Shown piece after piece: positions 53,099 to 62,492 of a DNA stretch of 64,000 nt (within the stretch, counting starts at the first letter, position 1; every line of letters begins with the position of its first letter). The notes below the pieces were generated by a model. The model saw only the letters and a list, made by a program, of their open reading frames with translations, was not told where the DNA came from and did not search any database. The stretch comes from Rhizobium sp. CB3090 (GTDB lineage: Bacteria; Pseudomonadota; Alphaproteobacteria; Rhizobiales; Rhizobiaceae), in the NCBI RefSeq assembly GCF_029714285.1, contig NZ_CP121663.1, positions 1,426,001-1,490,000 of the forward strand. Direction: 5' to 3'. A program made the position numbers and the translations under genes.

Positions 53099-54088
53099 AT
53101 GGCTAAGCCTGCGGGAAGACTAGCCCCTGAAACTCTGGGGCCGACGATCACCGTCGGGGAAATCCTCGTGGAAGTCATGGCGACCACGACAGGCTTTGGT
53201 TTTAAAGAAGCGCAAAGCCTGTATGGCCCCTTTCCGAGTGGAGCGCCTGCGATCTTCATCGACCAAGTCGCCCGCCTGGGCGGCGCGGCGGGAATCATCG
53301 CAAGCGTAGGCAATGACGATTTCGGAGCCTTGAACGTCGAGCGGCTTCAAAACGACGGGGTAGATACTTCCGCAATTTCCATATCAACGGATCGTCCGAC
53401 AGGCAGCGCCTTCGTCCGCTATCGAGACGACGGATCGCGAGACTTCATCTTCAACATCATGCATTCGGCCGCCGGCTCGATCGAACTGAGCCCTCAGGCA
53501 AAAGCGCTTATCGCGCGAGCCGGTCATGTTCACGTCATGGGATCGGCTTTTGCAATACCCGGAGCGGAGGTTGCTATCCGAACCGCTATCGAAGCGGTGC
53601 ATGAACGAGGCGGATCGGTCTCATTCGATCCGAATGTCAGGAAGGAACTTCTCGGAAGCGGCAACCTTCGGCAACAGTTCGAATACATGCTTCGGAATGC
53701 CGATCTGCTTCTACCATCCGGAGAGGAACTTTTTGTTGCTGCCGGTATTGAGGGCGAAGCCGCCGCGGTAACGCACCTGCATGGTCTCGGCATCGACGAG
53801 ATTGTCCTCAAGCGTGGCAAAGACGGCGCGACCTACTTCGGCGCCGCAGGCGCACGATATGATTTTCATGGTTTTGTCGTCGAGGAAGTTGACCCTACCG
53901 GGGCGGGTGACGCCTTCGGAGCAACCTATCTCACATCGCGGCGCCAGGGACTTGGGCCAGAGGCCTCGCTTGAGCGGGCAGCGGCGGCTGGAGCCCGCAA
54001 TGTAACCCTCCAAGGACCAATGACAGGTCTCCCGAACATTATCGAACTCGACGCATTCATAGCGTCTACTCCGCGGAGAACAAAATGA
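53099..54088 (+). CDS. PfkB-family sugar kinase, tagatose-kinase-like
   Basis: 329 aa. [19 protein letters not shown] at the N-terminus, the [18 protein letters not shown] signature 1 region, [11 protein letters not shown], and the [15 protein letters not shown] signature 2 with the catalytic aspartate. GGAG precedes the ATG. The gene overlaps gatZ by 4 nt. In Agrobacterium a related kinase-GatZ pair (TagK and GatZ) was described in galactitol/D-altritol catabolism via D-tagatose; by analogy this enzyme may make D-tagatose 6-phosphate. This analogy is from memory and needs sequence comparison. Confidence 0.85.
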   Translation: MAKPAGRLAPETLGPTITVGEILVEVMATTTGFGFKEAQSLYGPFPSGAPAIFIDQVARLGGAAGIIASVGNDDFGALNVERLQNDGVDTSAISISTDRPTGSAFVRYRDDGSRDFIFNIMHSAAGSIELSPQAKALIARAGHVHVMGSAFAIPGAEVAIRTAIEAVHERGGSVSFDPNVRKELLGSGNLRQQFEYMLRNADLLLPSGEELFVAAGIEGEAAAVTHLHGLGIDEIVLKRGKDGATYFGAAGARYDFHGFVVEEVDPTGAGDAFGATYLTSRRQGLGPEASLERAAAAGARNVTLQGPMTGLPNIIELDAFIASTPRRTK

Positions 54089-55353
54089 GCGCTTTTCTTC
54101 GAAACCTCGCCGATGCTCGACGCGCAGGGCAGCCGGCTGGAATAACCTCTGTGTGTTCGGCTCACCCGTGGGTACTCGATGCAACCATGTCTTTGGCCCG
54201 CAAGAACCCGGGGCCGGTGCTCATCGAGGCCACCTGCAATCAAGTCAACCAATATGGGGGATACACCGGCAAAACTCCCGCTGACTTCGCAAAAGAAGTG
54301 CTTGAACTCGCAAGAGCCAGAGGCGTTCCGACATCGGACGTCATCCTCGGTGGCGACCATCTCGGTCCGAACCCGTGGCGCAACGAGACTTCTGCAGCCG
54401 CGATGGCGAAGGCCGAGGAAATGGTCGCAGCCTACTTGAAGGCTGGCTTTACAAAAATACACCTCGACGCCTCTATGCCATGTGGCGACGATCCTAAGGT
54501 CCTCGGTGACGCCATAGTAGCGGAGAGAGCAGCAAAACTTGCCGCCGTAGCCGAGCGTGCTGCGAAGGTGGTCGGAACACGGCCGCTCTACGTTCTCGGA
54601 ACTGAAGTCCCCGTGCCGGGCGGTGCGAACCACGCCCTAGACATAGTGGAACCGACAACGGCTTCGGATGCGCAAGCAACGATAGACACCCACCGCGAGA
54701 TTTTCACTCGAAATGGCCTTTCTGAGGCATTCGATCGTTGCATCGCATTTGTCGTCCAGCCTGGAGTCGAATTCGGCAATGAAAACGTCGTGCCCTACAA
54801 GCCCGAACTTGCGCGCGAGCTCACCAAGGTTCTCGACAAGGAAGACAGTCTAAATTTCGAGGCCCACTCGACGGACTATCAAACCGAAGCGTCGTTGGCC
54901 GCTTTGGTTCGGGACGGCTTTCCGATTCTGAAGGTCGGACCGGGCCTTACGTTCGCGCTGCGTGAGGGCCTATTTGCCCTCGATCTGATCGCCACGGAAT
55001 TGAACCGCGGATACTCAAGACGTCTCGCCTCCACGATGGAGCGGCTCATGCTGGCGAACAAGAGCGATTGGCAGGGTCACTACCATGGCAGCAACACCGA
55101 AATCGCTTTGCAACTGCTTTATAGCTACAGTGACCGCATCCGATACTACTGGGGTCTACCTGCTGCCATGAACGCAGTCCGAGAATTGGAAGCCACCTTG
55201 CAAGGTCGCTCCATCCCGGAGACGCTGGCAAGTCAGTTTCTTGGACGCATTGCCGATAAGATTCGTCCAGGCGATGACGTTCCGACCATTGTAAAGCTCT
55301 ATGTCTCCGATGTTCTCGAGACGTACGGCCGTGCGTGTCGCTCGGCAACTTAA
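54085..55353 (+). CDS. GatZ/KbaZ-family protein (tagatose-bisphosphate aldolase accessory subunit family)
   Basis: 422 aa, full length for GatZ/KbaZ. Seen: [72 protein letters not shown] and [16 protein letters not shown], all typical. GatZ normally assists a class II aldolase GatY, but no gatY is present here. In Agrobacterium a GatZ homologue has been linked to 4-epimerisation of tagatose 6-phosphate. The ATG overlaps the kinase stop. It converges with the ProU-type operon. Confidence 0.9.
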   Translation: MSAFLRNLADARRAGQPAGITSVCSAHPWVLDATMSLARKNPGPVLIEATCNQVNQYGGYTGKTPADFAKEVLELARARGVPTSDVILGGDHLGPNPWRNETSAAAMAKAEEMVAAYLKAGFTKIHLDASMPCGDDPKVLGDAIVAERAAKLAAVAERAAKVVGTRPLYVLGTEVPVPGGANHALDIVEPTTASDAQATIDTHREIFTRNGLSEAFDRCIAFVVQPGVEFGNENVVPYKPELARELTKVLDKEDSLNFEAHSTDYQTEASLAALVRDGFPILKVGPGLTFALREGLFALDLIATELNRGYSRRLASTMERLMLANKSDWQGHYHGSNTEIALQLLYSYSDRIRYYWGLPAAMNAVRELEATLQGRSIPETLASQFLGRIADKIRPGDDVPTIVKLYVSDVLETYGRACRSAT

Positions 55354-55413
55354 TTTCGCCCGGCAGCGTCTTCTCCCCTGGCTGAATGTCGCTGGATGTC
55401 TCGATGGTAGGCA

Positions 55414-56502
55414 TCAGCAGGGGAGCGGATGCGCGGCGGGCTGAGTTGAGCCGCTCATGATCTGAGCCCTGACGCCTGCGAGCACCGCGATGGCCTTGCT
55501 TCTTCGCATATAGCCGATCCGCTTGCCGTCCGAACCGTTCACCGCAACAACCTCCGGACCATCGAGAAGTGAGGCAGCGACCGTCTCGACCGTGTCGCTG
55601 CCTGCTACGCATGGAGGCGTGCCCTCTGGCTCAAGACCTGGCTCGATAAGACTTGATACGCGGACGACTTTCGCCAAGGGAACCTTGCTCACAAACCGAC
55701 GCACATAATCATTGGCTGGATTGAGGATCAGTTCCTCGGGCGTTCCGATCTGGACCATCGAGCCATTCTGCATGATCGCTATCCGATCTGCAATTTTGAC
55801 CGCCTCATCCAGATCGTGGGTGATGAAGACGGTCGTCTTGTGAAATCCACGTTGCAGCCTCAGCAGTTCGTCCTGCAGATCGGTGCGGATCAGGGGATCC
55901 AATGCCGAGAATGGTTCGTCGAGGAACCAGACCGGAGGATCAGTGGCCAGAGAGCGCGCAATCCCCACGCGCTGTTGTTGTCCGCCCGACATCTCTCGAG
56001 GGAAACGCTTCTCGAGTCCCTGAAGTCCGACGGTCGCGATCAGTTCCTCAGCGCGTTTCCTGGCGTCGGCCTGGCTGACCTTCTGAATTTCCAGCGGGAA
56101 CATGATGTTTTCCAGCACCGAACGATTGGGAAGCAATGCGAAATGCTGGAACACCATTCCCATTTTCTTGCGGCGGATTTCGATCAGTGTCCGCTCGCTG
56201 GCAGTGGTGAAATCCAGACCGTCGACGGCGATCGTGCCACGACTGGGCTCGATCAGTCGCGTGAGGCACCGCACCAAAGTGGATTTCCCCGAGCCGGACA
56301 GCCCCATCACCACGAAGGTCTCGCCACGCTTGACATCGAAGGTGACATTTTTGACTGCCGCGAAGAGGCCCCTCGCCTTCAGTCCCTCGGAATCGCTCAG
56401 ATCGAGGGTGTCGATCGATTGCATCGACCTCGCGCCGAAGACCTTGGTCAGGTTGCTGCACGACAGCATCGATTGGTTCGTCATCATAGTTCCCGTGTTC
56501 AT
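55414..56502 (-). CDS. proV: ProV-type quaternary-amine ABC transporter ATP-binding protein
   Basis: 362 aa from ATG 56502 (ATG 56487 with CGGGAACT is an alternative). Walker A GLSGSGKST, the ProV-type RRKKMGMVFQHFALLPNRSVLENI, signature MSGGQQQR, Walker B VWFLDEPFSALDPLIR, and THDLDEAVKIADR are present. A short CBS-like C-terminal segment follows (VAVNGSDGKRIGYMRRSKAIAVLAG). The closest families are ProV/OpuAA/ChoV, importing glycine betaine, choline or proline betaine. Last gene of the SDR-proX-proW-proV operon. Confidence 0.92.
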   Translation of the reverse strand: MNTGTMMTNQSMLSCSNLTKVFGARSMQSIDTLDLSDSEGLKARGLFAAVKNVTFDVKRGETFVVMGLSGSGKSTLVRCLTRLIEPSRGTIAVDGLDFTTASERTLIEIRRKKMGMVFQHFALLPNRSVLENIMFPLEIQKVSQADARKRAEELIATVGLQGLEKRFPREMSGGQQQRVGIARSLATDPPVWFLDEPFSALDPLIRTDLQDELLRLQRGFHKTTVFITHDLDEAVKIADRIAIMQNGSMVQIGTPEELILNPANDYVRRFVSKVPLAKVVRVSSLIEPGLEPEGTPPCVAGSDTVETVAASLLDGPEVVAVNGSDGKRIGYMRRSKAIAVLAGVRAQIMSGSTQPAAHPLPC

Positions 56503-56518
56503 TTCAAGGAATCTCTTG

Positions 56519-58474
56519 CTAGGCCGACTGCTTGCTGGATGCCGTTTTGAGCAGCGCATCGGAAATAAGCGCCAAAGCGGCGACGCAAATGCCGACCGCG
56601 ATGCCCTTGCCAACCTCCGATCGGGTCAGGCTCATGAACACTTCCTGACCGAGATCTTTCGTGCCCACCATCGCCGCGATAATCAGCATCGAAAGCGCCA
56701 TCATCACCGTCTGGTTCAGGCCGAGCAGTAGCGTCGGAAATGCACTTGGAACCTCGATGTGACGGAAGAGCTGCCAGCTATTGCAGCCCGACATCTTTCC
56801 GGCCTCGATACGTTGACTTGGGACCTGATGCAGGCCTTCCATGACGTAGCGGATCGCTGGAGCGATCGAATAGGACACGATGGCGAAGATCGCGGACACA
56901 TCGCCGTTGCGGAACAACATGACGGCCGGAAGCAGATAGATGAGTGTGGGAAGCGTCTGTAGTGTGTCCAGAACGAACAGCGTGCCGTGCCTCGCCCAGT
57001 CGTTGCGGGCGACGAAGACGCCGATCGGCACGCCGGCGAGGATCGCAATGGCAACGGACATCGAGACCAGGTAGAACGACAAAACAGCTTGCGTCCAAAA
57101 GCCCGTGCTGCCGATCAACACGAGGAGGGCGGCGACCAGCAGGCCCAATCGAGGCCCGCCGATCAAAGCCGATCCGAGGACCGAGAAGACGACGATCCCC
57201 AGAAACGAACGGCCCAACAGGAAGTCGCGGTATGGATAGAACACATCGAGGATCAGGAACGTCCTGATACCGTCGAGGGCATCGAACAGATGGACGTTGA
57301 TCCAGCTCACCATGTCGTTCCAAATGGAGGCCGATGTGAAGACTAGCTGCTTCGGCCATGTCGCGAGGGCCGGAAGCAAGTACGAGGCGAGCGTGGTGAC
57401 GATGAGCGCGGCGCCGATGAGCAACCAATCCTTCCTGTTGAAGGGCGGCTGACTGCCGGATTGCCTGTTCGACGTCGCCTGCGTGATCCGATCGAGCAGA
57501 ATGCCAAGCAGGACGATCCCCATTCCGGCTTCAAGGCCCGCACCTATGTCCAACCGCCGCAACGCTTGCAGAACGAGATAACCCAGCCCTCCGACGCCGA
57601 TCATTGACGTCAGAATTGCCATGTTGAAGGACATCATGACGACCTGGTTCAAGCCGATGCCGAGCTTAGGCAAGGCGGCCGGGATTTGAACGCGCCAGAG
57701 GTTCTGCTGTTTGGTGCAACCTGCCATCGAAGCATATTCCACGATCTCAGGTTCGACGCTCTGCAGCGCCAGAACCGTCGCATGGACCATGGGCGGCAGC
57801 GCATAAACGAAAGTCGCGAACACAGCGGCGCTCGGTCCGTAACCAAGGAACATCAAGGTCGGAAGCAGATACGAGAAAATCGGAACCGTCTGCGTCAGGT
57901 TCATGACCGCGCGGACGACCGTGTAGACGCCAGCATGGCGAGCGCTCGCAACGCCGATGAACAGGCCTGCGACGGTGGCGAGCACGATGCTGCCCATCAC
58001 ACTTGCGAGCGTGGTCATCGTCGCCTGGTACAGGCCGAGGAACAGGATGTAGAGGACGGTGACCAACGCAAGCAGGAGCAGTTGGATGCCGCCGACGCGC
58101 CGCGCGACCCAAATGACGGCGACAGAAACCCCGAGCCATGACATAGGCGGAGCGATCTGAACCTTATTGAAACCATAGCCTTTTTGAATGCCGTCGACGA
58201 AGACAGTGGTCAGGGCTTTGATCGGGATGTCGAGCACCACGGCGCAAGCGCGTGTTATCTGCTGAATCGTGACACCGAAAATGTGGACGCCGTTCGCAAT
58301 GAAGTTGAGCAACTGATCGAACCAGGCGGCGATCGGAAGCAGCAAGCCGGATGGGACACCCCCATACTCGGCAGGCAGGACGAATTCGAAGATCGCGGTG
58401 CCGATCAAGATGGCCAGGAATATATGGGTTTTCGTCCCGACGAAGGTCGGATCGGATGTTGTGTCAGCTCTCAC
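56519..58474 (-). CDS. proW: ProW-type permease with two tandem permease domains
   Basis: 651 aa, roughly twice the usual ProW length. Two full ProW-type permease cores are visible: the first with TQTVPIFSYLLPTLMFLGYG and EYASMAGCTKQQNLWRVQIP, the second with LQTLPTLIYLLPAVMLFRNG and EAGKMSGCNSWQLFRHIEVP. A central segment with further hydrophobic stretches joins them. Such a fused pair could serve as the complete membrane channel. The start was set at GTG 58474 because GGAG sits 6 nt upstream; a TTG at 58486 is the alternative. Confidence 0.9.
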   Translation of the reverse strand: MRADTTSDPTFVGTKTHIFLAILIGTAIFEFVLPAEYGGVPSGLLLPIAAWFDQLLNFIANGVHIFGVTIQQITRACAVVLDIPIKALTTVFVDGIQKGYGFNKVQIAPPMSWLGVSVAVIWVARRVGGIQLLLLALVTVLYILFLGLYQATMTTLASVMGSIVLATVAGLFIGVASARHAGVYTVVRAVMNLTQTVPIFSYLLPTLMFLGYGPSAAVFATFVYALPPMVHATVLALQSVEPEIVEYASMAGCTKQQNLWRVQIPAALPKLGIGLNQVVMMSFNMAILTSMIGVGGLGYLVLQALRRLDIGAGLEAGMGIVLLGILLDRITQATSNRQSGSQPPFNRKDWLLIGAALIVTTLASYLLPALATWPKQLVFTSASIWNDMVSWINVHLFDALDGIRTFLILDVFYPYRDFLLGRSFLGIVVFSVLGSALIGGPRLGLLVAALLVLIGSTGFWTQAVLSFYLVSMSVAIAILAGVPIGVFVARNDWARHGTLFVLDTLQTLPTLIYLLPAVMLFRNGDVSAIFAIVSYSIAPAIRYVMEGLHQVPSQRIEAGKMSGCNSWQLFRHIEVPSAFPTLLLGLNQTVMMALSMLIIAAMVGTKDLGQEVFMSLTRSEVGKGIAVGICVAALALISDALLKTASSKQSA

Positions 58475-58540
58475 GGATAGCTCCAAGACGTTCGGATGCG
58501 AAAACGGAGCACCCCGATCGAGGCGCTCCGCTCTTGGAGT

Positions 58541-59497
58541 TCACTGTGCGCAGGCTGCCCACTTGCGCCACGTCGGCTCGTTGGCTTTCAGCCACTCCGT
58601 TGAAACGTCCTCGATGGAGCGACCGTTCACATCGACTTCCTGCACCAACTTGCTGATCGTGTCGTTGTCCATGGTGAAGTTCCTGACGATCTGATAAGCG
58701 CAGGGCCACTTCTTCTCGCCTTCGGCCCAGCCCATCTTCTTGATCCAGCCTTCGGGCTTACCGCAGTCATAGGTCGCCGACTTGTTCACACCCCAGGCCG
58801 CGTCCGTGGTGCACGCTGCTTCATATTTGGGGAAATTGACGAACTCGCCCTTGAAGACGGCGGGAACCCAATGCGGCACGTAGACCCAAAGCATGATCGG
58901 AGCCTTGCGCTCATAGGCCGACTTCAGCTCCGCGAACAGTGCTGCTTCGGTTCCGGCGTGGACGACTTCGAACGGCAGACCGAGAGCCGCTACACGCTCT
59001 TCATCATGCCCGCCCCAGGCGACTGGACCGGAGAGATATCGGCCCTTCGGCGCGGTGTCAGCCGTGGAGAACGCCTCGGCGCACTTTTTCAATGCGGTCC
59101 AATCAGGAAGACCCGGGCAGCGTTCCTTCATATATTCCGGGTACCACCATTCCTCCTTCGCATGCATTCCGGTTTCGCCGAGGTCGACGACCTTACCGGT
59201 CGCCACCGACTTCTCGAACGCGGTCTGCTGCGTGGTCTGCCAAGTCTCGACGGCGATCGTCAGGTCGCCAGATTCGAAGCCGGGGTAGCGCGCAGAGTCA
59301 TCTGCAACCACCTTTTGGACGTTGTATCCGTAGGAGCCGAGAATCTGGGCGACGATGTCGGTGTTGATCGCCATCGAGGTCCAGTCTGCGACCATGATCT
59401 TGATCGGTTCGTCCGACTCCGGCGAGAAGGCCATGGCCGGAGCAAGTCCGATGTTCAGGCCAGCCAGGAGACCCAGCATTTTCAGTGTCGTTTTCAT
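58541..59497 (-). CDS. proX: ProX-type quaternary-amine binding protein
   Basis: 318 aa periplasmic protein of the OpuAC family. A Sec signal (TLKMLGLLAGLNIGLAPAMAF) is followed by PIKIMVADWTSMAINTDIVAQILGS, TIAVETWQTTQQTAFEKSV, EEWWYPEYMKERCPGLPDW and APIMLWVYVPHWVPAVF. The many tryptophans and tyrosines suit the aromatic cage that binds quaternary ammonium groups. It lies 66 nt upstream of proW. Glycine betaine, choline, carnitine or a similar compound is the expected ligand class. Confidence 0.9.
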   Translation of the reverse strand: MKTTLKMLGLLAGLNIGLAPAMAFSPESDEPIKIMVADWTSMAINTDIVAQILGSYGYNVQKVVADDSARYPGFESGDLTIAVETWQTTQQTAFEKSVATGKVVDLGETGMHAKEEWWYPEYMKERCPGLPDWTALKKCAEAFSTADTAPKGRYLSGPVAWGGHDEERVAALGLPFEVVHAGTEAALFAELKSAYERKAPIMLWVYVPHWVPAVFKGEFVNFPKYEAACTTDAAWGVNKSATYDCGKPEGWIKKMGWAEGEKKWPCAYQIVRNFTMDNDTISKLVQEVDVNGRSIEDVSTEWLKANEPTWRKWAACAQ

Positions 59498-59524
59498 TGT
59501 TCACCCTCTTCTTTGTTAAGACAG

Positions 59525-60322
59525 TTAGCCTTTGGCGTACCAGCCGTTATCGACGTAGAGCGCCGCACCATTGATGAAGCTGGCTTCATCGGTTGCGAGG
59601 AAGAGCGCCGCCTGAGCAACCTCCTCCGGCTCGCAAATACGGCCTTGCACGGCGTTGAGATCGGTCTCGCTCCACTTCTGACCGAGACCGTCAAGCTGCT
59701 CGATTTCGACAAGGCCGTGCGCGGTTTTCACGAATCCTGGGCAGATCGCGTTGCAGCGAATACCCGCGTCGCGGTATTCGACCGCAATCGTGCGCGCGAG
59801 TTGCAGCACCGCACCCTTTGACATGCAATAGACCGACTCCAGCGCAAAGCCCTTCTCACCGCCAATGGACGAGGTGATGACGATTGAACCGCCACCGGTC
59901 TTAAGCATGCGACGGACAACGGCTCTGCAAACGAGGAACGCAGACCTGACGTTGATGTCCATCATCCTGTCGTAGTCGGCTTCCGTCGTCTCGTGGAACG
60001 GCTTTACGATCAGCGTGCCGGCGTGGTTGAAGAGAACATTGATCGGCCCGAAAGTATCTTCGACTTTTTGCAGCGACGCCTCTACGTCGGCCGATTTCGA
60101 AACGTCGGTTTTCAGGAACATCGCCGTGCCACCGTTTGCTTTGATCTCCCTGACGGTCTCGATCCCCGCGTTGTCCTGAATATCGAGGATCGCGACTTTG
60201 GCTCCTGCATTGGCGAACAAAATGGAGGCCGCCTTGCCCATTCCCCCGGCTCCGCCCGTGATCACCGCGATCTTGCCTTCCAAGCGCTGGGTTTTGAGAT
60301 CGTTTGAGATATTCAGATTCAC
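59525..60322 (-). CDS. SDR-family oxidoreductase, first gene of the ProU-type operon
   Basis: 265 aa from GTG 60322 (CAGGGG upstream); the frame is open to TTG 60367. Seen: TGGAGGMGKAA, NHAGT in place of the usual NNAG, ITSSIGG and YCMSK active site, and a C-terminal RICEPEEVAQAALFLA then NGAALYVDNGW. It starts the transcript that continues into proX (27-nt gap). It is a paralogue of the SDR at 61206-61976. Likely a catabolic dehydrogenase for the imported compound or its product. Confidence 0.88.
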   Translation of the reverse strand: MNLNISNDLKTQRLEGKIAVITGGAGGMGKAASILFANAGAKVAILDIQDNAGIETVREIKANGGTAMFLKTDVSKSADVEASLQKVEDTFGPINVLFNHAGTLIVKPFHETTEADYDRMMDINVRSAFLVCRAVVRRMLKTGGGSIVITSSIGGEKGFALESVYCMSKGAVLQLARTIAVEYRDAGIRCNAICPGFVKTAHGLVEIEQLDGLGQKWSETDLNAVQGRICEPEEVAQAALFLATDEASFINGAALYVDNGWYAKG

Positions 60323-60353
60323 ATCGCGCCCCTGTTTAATGGTATATTTCTTA

Positions 60354-60367
60354 GACCATTGGACCAA
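60354..60367 (-). promoter_or_regulatory. Candidate GntR operator upstream of the SDR-proXWV operon
   Basis: On the minus strand TTGGTCCAATGGTC contains two GGTC half-sites and the 9-bp dyad TTGG-A-CCAA (60359-60367 read on the + strand). The GntR gene at 60508-61203 is the nearest candidate regulator. The motif shares TTGGTCC with 52165-52171 and 62173-62179. Confidence 0.4.
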
Positions 60368-60507
60368 GGCGGCAAGATGTCAAGAGCGACGCATGTTCGT
60401 TGGCCAAATTTTAATGATATTGGTTTCACCGGCAGCTTGGCCGACAACTCTGGGAAGGAGTGCCGAGCGTTTGATCGCAAAATGCGCGAAGGCCGGAGAG
60501 TGCAGGA

Positions 60508-61203
60508 CTAGACGGTGATCGCTTTCACGCGAACCCAATCACGTGCCAGGATTTCGCCAACTACTGCTGCGGCTTGATCGGCGTTTTGTGCCTCGATTGC
60601 ACCTAAGAGCTTCGAATAGAGGTTCGTGCTGACCGACCGCCAATGGTCGAACTCCGCGACGAAATACGGAAGAAACATCTGGTCGAGACCATCCTCAACC
60701 GCATGCGAAATGAGAGGATTGTGGGCCGCATCCGCCATGGCGAGCGTGAACATGGTCTCCGCCTGCTTCAGCGACGCGGGTTCCCTGGCATCACGCATCT
60801 GACCGAGTGCCGCGCGCATGCGCTTGAGTTCCGGCAAGGTTGCTCGTGTGGTCGCAAGGCGGATCGCCGCCTGCTCATTTGCCTCGCGAAACTCAAGTAT
60901 CCGCATCATGCCCGCCCGATCCGACGAAATGCGGAACATAGCGACCTGGTCCAACACCTCGAGCTTTTCCACGAACGCACCGCCATGTTGGCCCCGCTTG
61001 ATGACGATATACTTGTTGCCCTCGAGGACGCGCAAAGCCTCGCGCAACGTCACGCGAGCGATGTTGATTTCTTCGGCAAGCGCTCTCTCCGAGGGAAGCC
61101 GCTCGTTCGGAAGAAGCAATCCGAGATGTATTTGTCTGCGAAGCTTGTCCACCGCCAAGTTGTAGGCGGCCTGCGTCTGAACCGGCCGTAAGCCCCAAAG
61201 CAT
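60508..61203 (-). CDS. GntR-family regulator (FCD subfamily)
   Basis: 231 aa. The winged HTH has LPSERALAEEINIARVTLREALRVLEGNKYI; the FCD domain carries EFREANEQAAIRLA, AETMFTLAMADAAHN and HAVEDGLDQMF. Within the FCD domain the usual metal-binding FHxxL histidine near AETMFTLAM appears to be missing. ATG 61203 lies 2 nt after the stop of the upstream SDR, so the two are co-transcribed. It is placed between two SDR transcription units and probably regulates both. Confidence 0.9.
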   Translation of the reverse strand: MLWGLRPVQTQAAYNLAVDKLRRQIHLGLLLPNERLPSERALAEEINIARVTLREALRVLEGNKYIVIKRGQHGGAFVEKLEVLDQVAMFRISSDRAGMMRILEFREANEQAAIRLATTRATLPELKRMRAALGQMRDAREPASLKQAETMFTLAMADAAHNPLISHAVEDGLDQMFLPYFVAEFDHWRSVSTNLYSKLLGAIEAQNADQAAAVVGEILARDWVRVKAITV

Positions 61204-61205
61204 GA

Positions 61206-61976
61206 TCAGACCGCCGTGAAGGTATTGTCGACGAAGAGCTCGACACCATTGACGAAACTTGACGCATCGCTCGCGAGAAACAACGCCACCTCCGCAATTT
61301 CTTCCGGCTCGCAGATCCGTCCCTGCATAATGGCGACATCTTGCTCCGAGGCGAGAATGCCGAACTTCCTCAATTGCTTTATCTCATGCTCGCCATGCCG
61401 AGTGCGGACGAAACTGGGGCAGAGGGCATTCGACCGGATTCCCTTGTCCCGATATTCGACGGCGATTGATCTTGAGAGCATGTGCATTGCCGACTTCGAC
61501 GCGCTGTAGAGTGACTCGAGATGCGTCGCCGCCCGCACCCCGGTCGTGGATGTGAAGACGAGCACACCTTTGCCCCTCTCAAGCATGGACGGCAGGACGG
61601 CGCGGCTCATCAGAAAAGCGGACTTTGCGTTGTTGTCCATCATCTCGTCCCATTCCGCGAGGCTGAAATCGAGGAACGGTTTCACGATGATGATGCCCGC
61701 ATGATTGAACAGGATATCGATGTGACCTAAAAAATTGACAGCCGACGCAACCACCGCATCGACGACATCCGGTTTCGACACGTCGCCTTCGATGAACTTC
61801 ACTCGATGGCCGTCCGCGATCAGCTCCTGCTCAAGCAAGGAACCTGCAACGCCGTCTTTGTCAACGAACACAACGGCTGCGCCTTCTTTGCAGAACAGCC
61901 TGGTTGAAGCAGCACCGGCCCCATTTGCACCGCCAGAGATCAGCGCTCTTTTGTTCTCAAGCCGTAGTGCAGTCAT
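61206..61976 (-). CDS. SDR-family oxidoreductase, paralogue of the 59525-60322 SDR
   Basis: 256 aa. The nucleotide loop reads SGGANGAG rather than TGGxxGxG; NHAGI replaces NNAG; STTG carries the serine; YSASK is the catalytic site; RICEPEEIAEVALFLA then NGVELFVDNTF ends the protein. Long identical stretches with the other SDR (LFNHAG, IVKPF, RICEPEE, IAVEYRD) show a duplication. It forms a two-gene operon with the GntR regulator. Confidence 0.88.
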   Translation of the reverse strand: MTALRLENKRALISGGANGAGAASTRLFCKEGAAVVFVDKDGVAGSLLEQELIADGHRVKFIEGDVSKPDVVDAVVASAVNFLGHIDILFNHAGIIIVKPFLDFSLAEWDEMMDNNAKSAFLMSRAVLPSMLERGKGVLVFTSTTGVRAATHLESLYSASKSAMHMLSRSIAVEYRDKGIRSNALCPSFVRTRHGEHEIKQLRKFGILASEQDVAIMQGRICEPEEIAEVALFLASDASSFVNGVELFVDNTFTAV

Positions 61977-62492
61977 GACATCGTTTTCCGTTGGGCTGTC
62001 TTTGGCTCAATCTGATGACGTAGTGGATACAGCACATGGCGTCAATCGTAGCGCATTCAATCGCCTTCCGCGTCGCATAAGTATCGACGTAAGCGCGCGT
62101 GAGATGCGTTCGACTCGAATGGTGCGCCGACCTTGATCCCTGGTTTTATTAACGTGAACGTCAATCCGCCGATTGGTCCTCTCCGGCCTTTGTTACCGTC
62201 ATGGTATTGGACATTCAAAAGGGGAGCCCACGTTGCGCAATCGGCGATATGACCAGCCCGTCACAACCACCGGCATATAGCGACAGGTGACCAAAGCCAG
62301 ATCCAGCAATGTCCTGATTTCCGATCGCAGGCGGTCGCCTGCGTTGATACGTGCGGAGATGCGCCAATTCGTTGTCGACAATTGTTCATACAACATACAT
62401 TATGATGGCATCTTAAAGAATCGGCAAACCAGCTATCGATCAGGGCTATACGCCGTTCCCGTCTTACCAATCTATGATCGATTTCCAGGAAG
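61977..62492. other. Divergent regulatory region, no gene seen
   Basis: 516 bp between the divergent SDR and GntR genes. ATTGGTCC at 62172-62179 repeats the candidate GntR motif. TTGT-TCAT-ACAA occurs in the AT-rich stretch 62380-62410 (dyad TTGT/ACAA) and may be the operator of the GntR gene at 62493. I see no convincing coding sequence or structured RNA. Confidence 0.45.
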
